A stretch of 64,000 bases of DNA from an uncultured Prevotellaceae bacterium (GTDB lineage: Bacteria; Bacteroidota; Bacteroidia; Bacteroidales; Bacteroidaceae). Numbering within the stretch: position 1 is the first letter of the stretch; each line of letters starts with the position of its first letter. The stretch is taken from the NCBI GenBank assembly GCA_947174945.1, contig CAMWKZ010000007.1, positions 16,866 to 80,865 of the forward strand, written 5' to 3'. The notes beneath the pieces are model-generated. The model made no database searches and was not told the DNA's origin. It saw nothing but the letters and a program-made list of their open reading frames with translations. Below are positions 63,195-64,000 of this stretch, in pieces. Made by a program: the position numbers and the translations under genes.

Positions 63195-63265
63195 CCTCCC
63201 CCTTTATATACTGTCCTCCCTTTTGGGGGTAGTTCATTATAAGAGGACTACAATATAGGGGGAGG
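63195..63265 (+). terminator. long imperfect hairpin downstream of the AKR/ADH operon
   Basis: cctccccct (63195-63203) / agggggagg (63257-63265), inner gtcct/aggac. Confidence 0.5.
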
Positions 63266-63278
63266 TGTCATCACCCCC

Positions 63279-63414
63279 ATGACGGCAGGAGCCGAAACCG
63301 CACCGCCCAAGGGGAGCAACAGCATGGACATGGGTTACACCATGCACTGACCGCATCCGCATTATGCACAGATGCACTTCGCATCGTGTGCTGGTACGCT
63401 CCGCACACCACGCA
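63279..63414. repeat. intergenic repeat element with about 3.5 family-A 22-bp units
   Basis: Units at 63349, 63371, 63393 (inverted relative to 19.1 kb array); upstream part about 75% matched by eye over 32 nt to the 33.7-kb copy. Confidence 0.75.
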
Positions 63415-63880
63415 CCAACCCGCTTCCCACCACCAAAGAAAGGAAAACAGAGCAGGAATAACGAGCATTATCAGGAATTATCGTACCTTATCGCACCCGA
63501 AACTGACAGAAATTGACATCGCGCTTCTAGAATGTCACACCTGTCGACCCTGGTCGCATCGCCCATGGAAGAAGCCGGCCCGGCGTGAGTTTGCAGATAC
63601 AAAGATACAACATTTTCCCCAGACACAGCATACATCAGGCAAAAAAGTTTCCCATAAAAACCGTTTTTCCGGAAAACGGGCCATGCACCAATAGTACGAA
63701 TGCAACTGGCACCACATCAATAGTGACAGTAAGGACACAGATATATGGGAAAGACTTCCTTTCCCCCATAACGTTACAAGCCATCACCGCCCCATCAGCA
63801 GCACCGCACCCAAAACCAAAGTGGCCATCACGCACCGACACACTCCCCCATCACCGCACCCTCCGACACAATACAATAGG

Positions 63881-63912
63881 TGGAAGCCATCTTCACAGAC
63901 AACTTCCACCCT
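63881..63912. terminator. hairpin
   Basis: ggtggaag / cttccacc perfect 8-bp stem. Confidence 0.35.
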
Positions 63913-64000
63913 GAGGAAAATGATAAATATAACGTGAGTTCGATGTAAGAAAGTATCTGAAAAAGTTGTGGGAGTGAAATATTCTTTGTACCTTTATATG

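Noticed and set aside
63535-63914. Small ORFs in the terminal intergenic region
   Set aside because: Overlapping short frames on both strands without signal peptides or domains; region looks non-coding.

Overview
Chromosomal window of a Bacteroidales bacterium, Prevotella-like by gene order, C-terminal protein motifs and promoter motifs (no taxonomic search was run). Most of it is conserved core genome: guaB-ppiC-surA-ostA-mutL, recQ, clpXP-tig-lptB, an ECF sigma/envelope-stress cluster, mlaE/mlaF-type ABC genes, der, era-fabH-rpmF-yceD, tRNA-Arg(TCT), rseC-rnfBCDGEA, cdd, maeB, a pectate lyase, radA, queC, a TonB receptor, a CobW GTPase, pgk, and an AKR/amidohydrolase/ADH operon. The most notable material is non-coding or accessory. 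(1) Several intergenic tandem arrays of short, partly palindromic units belong to three unrelated sequence families but all have a 22-bp period (about 19.09, 33.74, 35.99, 48.88, 57.85 and 63.35 kb). (2) Two loci fold by eye into multi-helix nested structures ending in CGCCTTTTT and look like structured ncRNAs or attenuator leaders (about 27.94-28.22 kb and 35.52-35.69 kb). The first has a good Bacteroidota promoter and the second has a large symmetric central bubble resembling 6S RNA. (3) An AT-rich accessory cassette of tiny membrane/lipoproteins plus an SPFH-like protein lies between der and era, next to a transposase N-terminal remnant and a 110-bp near-palindrome. (4) TAnnTTTG promoter boxes lie 8-10 nt from start codons at several genes, implying near-leaderless mRNAs. 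All calls are from reading the sequence only; no database or folding software was run.
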